Assembly (NCBI GenBank): GCA_946887085.1
Contig: CAMPKG010000204.1
Span: 1-6,023, forward strand
Reading direction: 5' to 3'
Source: an uncultured Sphingobacteriales bacterium
GTDB lineage: Bacteria > Bacteroidota > Bacteroidia > Chitinophagales > Chitinophagaceae
DNA length: 6,023 bases
Part shown: in pieces, positions 5,400-6,023 of the stretch
Position numbering within the stretch: position 1 is the first letter of the stretch
Layout: each line of letters opens with the position of its first letter
Notes under the pieces: generated by a model
The model's input: the letters and a program-made list of their open reading frames with translations, nothing else
The model's database searches: none
Told to the model about the DNA's origin: nothing
Translations under genes and position numbers: made by a program

Positions 5400-6023
5400 C
5401 TATTGTTTTTCTATGCGCTCGGCACCAGTGCCATCAGGTCCGCTGAGCAGCAGGTAGTAGATACCCGGGGCCAGCTTGTTGATGTCTATTGTTGTTTCGC
5501 TGCCGGAAAGTTTATTGGCCATCACTGATTGGCCCATAGTGCTTACCAGTTTTATCTCATTGTACCTGGCAACGTCGGCTTTAATGGTCAGTTTGCCATC
5601 GGTTGGGTTCGGATAAACCATTACTTCGTTCATCTTCACCACTTGTTTGATGTTATTCGGGTCTATCCAGTTAGTCACCTGGTTGGTCATCACCACAGGG
5701 TTGATGTCGAAGTAGATACCTGCGCGGTTGTGTATCTGCGTATTGGCAGACAAATTCTTCTTCATGTTCATATTGAATTTCACATAACCCTTGTTGTATT
5801 CAGGTGAATTGGTGTACGGCAGCATTATGTCCGCGAAATCGAAGCGCAGTATTTTCTCGCCATTGGCACCCTCAATAATACTGGACGTTACCCTGTGCGA
5901 GAAAGCGGTCATCTCGAGGCTATTTGCATCCAGGTTATCAGACAGCGTATCAAGCACGTAAATGTTGAACGCAGTATCATTACCCAGGTTCTCGAAATGT
6001 ATGGTGTAAGACAGTTTAGTGCC
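5400..6023 (-). CDS. T9SS type A sorting domain protein, C-terminal part (5'-partial)
   Basis: The last 207 residues of a larger secreted or cell-surface protein. The frame is open to the window edge, so a GTG at 5957 is almost certainly internal. Counting from the edge, residues 1 to about 120 resemble the beta-sandwich module that often precedes the sorting signal in Bacteroidota surface proteins: LSYTIHFENLGNDTAFNIYV at 4-23, DTLSDNLD, and IYFDINPVVMTN at 103-114 (compare the IYFDFNPPVVTN pattern of that module). From about 133 comes a type A T9SS C-terminal domain: VYPNPTDGKLTI (136-147), a central strand NEIKLVSTMGQSV, and LAPGIYYLLL near the end, finishing with a basic tail. Family knowledge: the domain directs export across the outer membrane and is then cleaved, often with attachment to the surface. 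The function of the missing N-terminal part is unknown. The gene is convergent with the ABC gene. Confidence 0.88.
   Translation of the reverse strand, partial: GTKLSYTIHFENLGNDTAFNIYVLDTLSDNLDANSLEMTAFSHRVTSSIIEGANGEKILRFDFADIMLPYTNSPEYNKGYVKFNMNMKKNLSANTQIHNRAGIYFDINPVVMTNQVTNWIDPNNIKQVVKMNEVMVYPNPTDGKLTIKADVARYNEIKLVSTMGQSVMANKLSGSETTIDINKLAPGIYYLLLSGPDGTGAERIEKQ

Overview
The window looks like chromosomal DNA from a Bacteroidota bacterium, plausibly of the Chitinophagaceae type. Three things point there: a protein with a type IX secretion (T9SS) C-terminal sorting domain at the right edge, a Bacteroidota-type promoter (TTG-N21-TATTTTTG) before the ABC gene, and start codons preceded by A/C-rich leaders rather than Shine-Dalgarno sequences. 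No RNA gene, CRISPR array, insertion sequence or transposase is visible.

Layout. (1) 1-744 (+): class I SAM-dependent methyltransferase, cut at its 5' end by the window edge. (2) 745-1102: a 358-bp non-coding stretch, the probable leader and promoter region of the next operon, with small palindromes and one doubtful 26-codon ORF. (3) 1103-4379 (+): three tandem genes for distantly related, mostly helical proteins with the architecture of the HBL/NHE/ClyA-type alpha-pore-forming toxins. The first (292 aa) has no membrane segment. The second (398 aa) and third (about 375 aa) each carry one long Gly/Val/Ile-rich hydrophobic insertion between long helices, as in the head or tongue of these toxins. 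All three share a W-x11-P motif near the N-terminus and two Trp-centred motifs near the C-terminus. (4) 4380-4545: a strong terminator, a GC-rich palindromic patch and the promoter of the next gene. (5) 4546-5322 (+): an MlaF-type ABC ATPase, alone, with no permease or MCE-domain partner in the window. (6) 5343-5373: a terminator shared by convergent genes. (7) 5400-6023 (-): the C-terminal part of a cell-surface or secreted protein with a T9SS sorting domain, cut at its 5' end by the window edge.

The centre of interest is the three-gene block, which I read as a three-component pore-forming toxin of a kind best known from Bacillus (Hbl, Nhe) and from Aeromonas and Serratia (Ahl, Smh), here in a Bacteroidota setting. 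Two details merit checking. First, a textbook hairpin-plus-T-run terminator sits between components 2 and 3 and could lower expression of the third. Second, the natural ATG of component 3 (3251) is out of frame with the rest of the gene by one base at a run of six A, so the gene is either frameshifted, subject to slippage, misassembled, or started internally at 3291. None of the three proteins has a recognisable signal peptide or T9SS domain, so their route out of the cell is unclear. The flanking genes (methyltransferase, ABC ATPase, T9SS protein) appear functionally unrelated.
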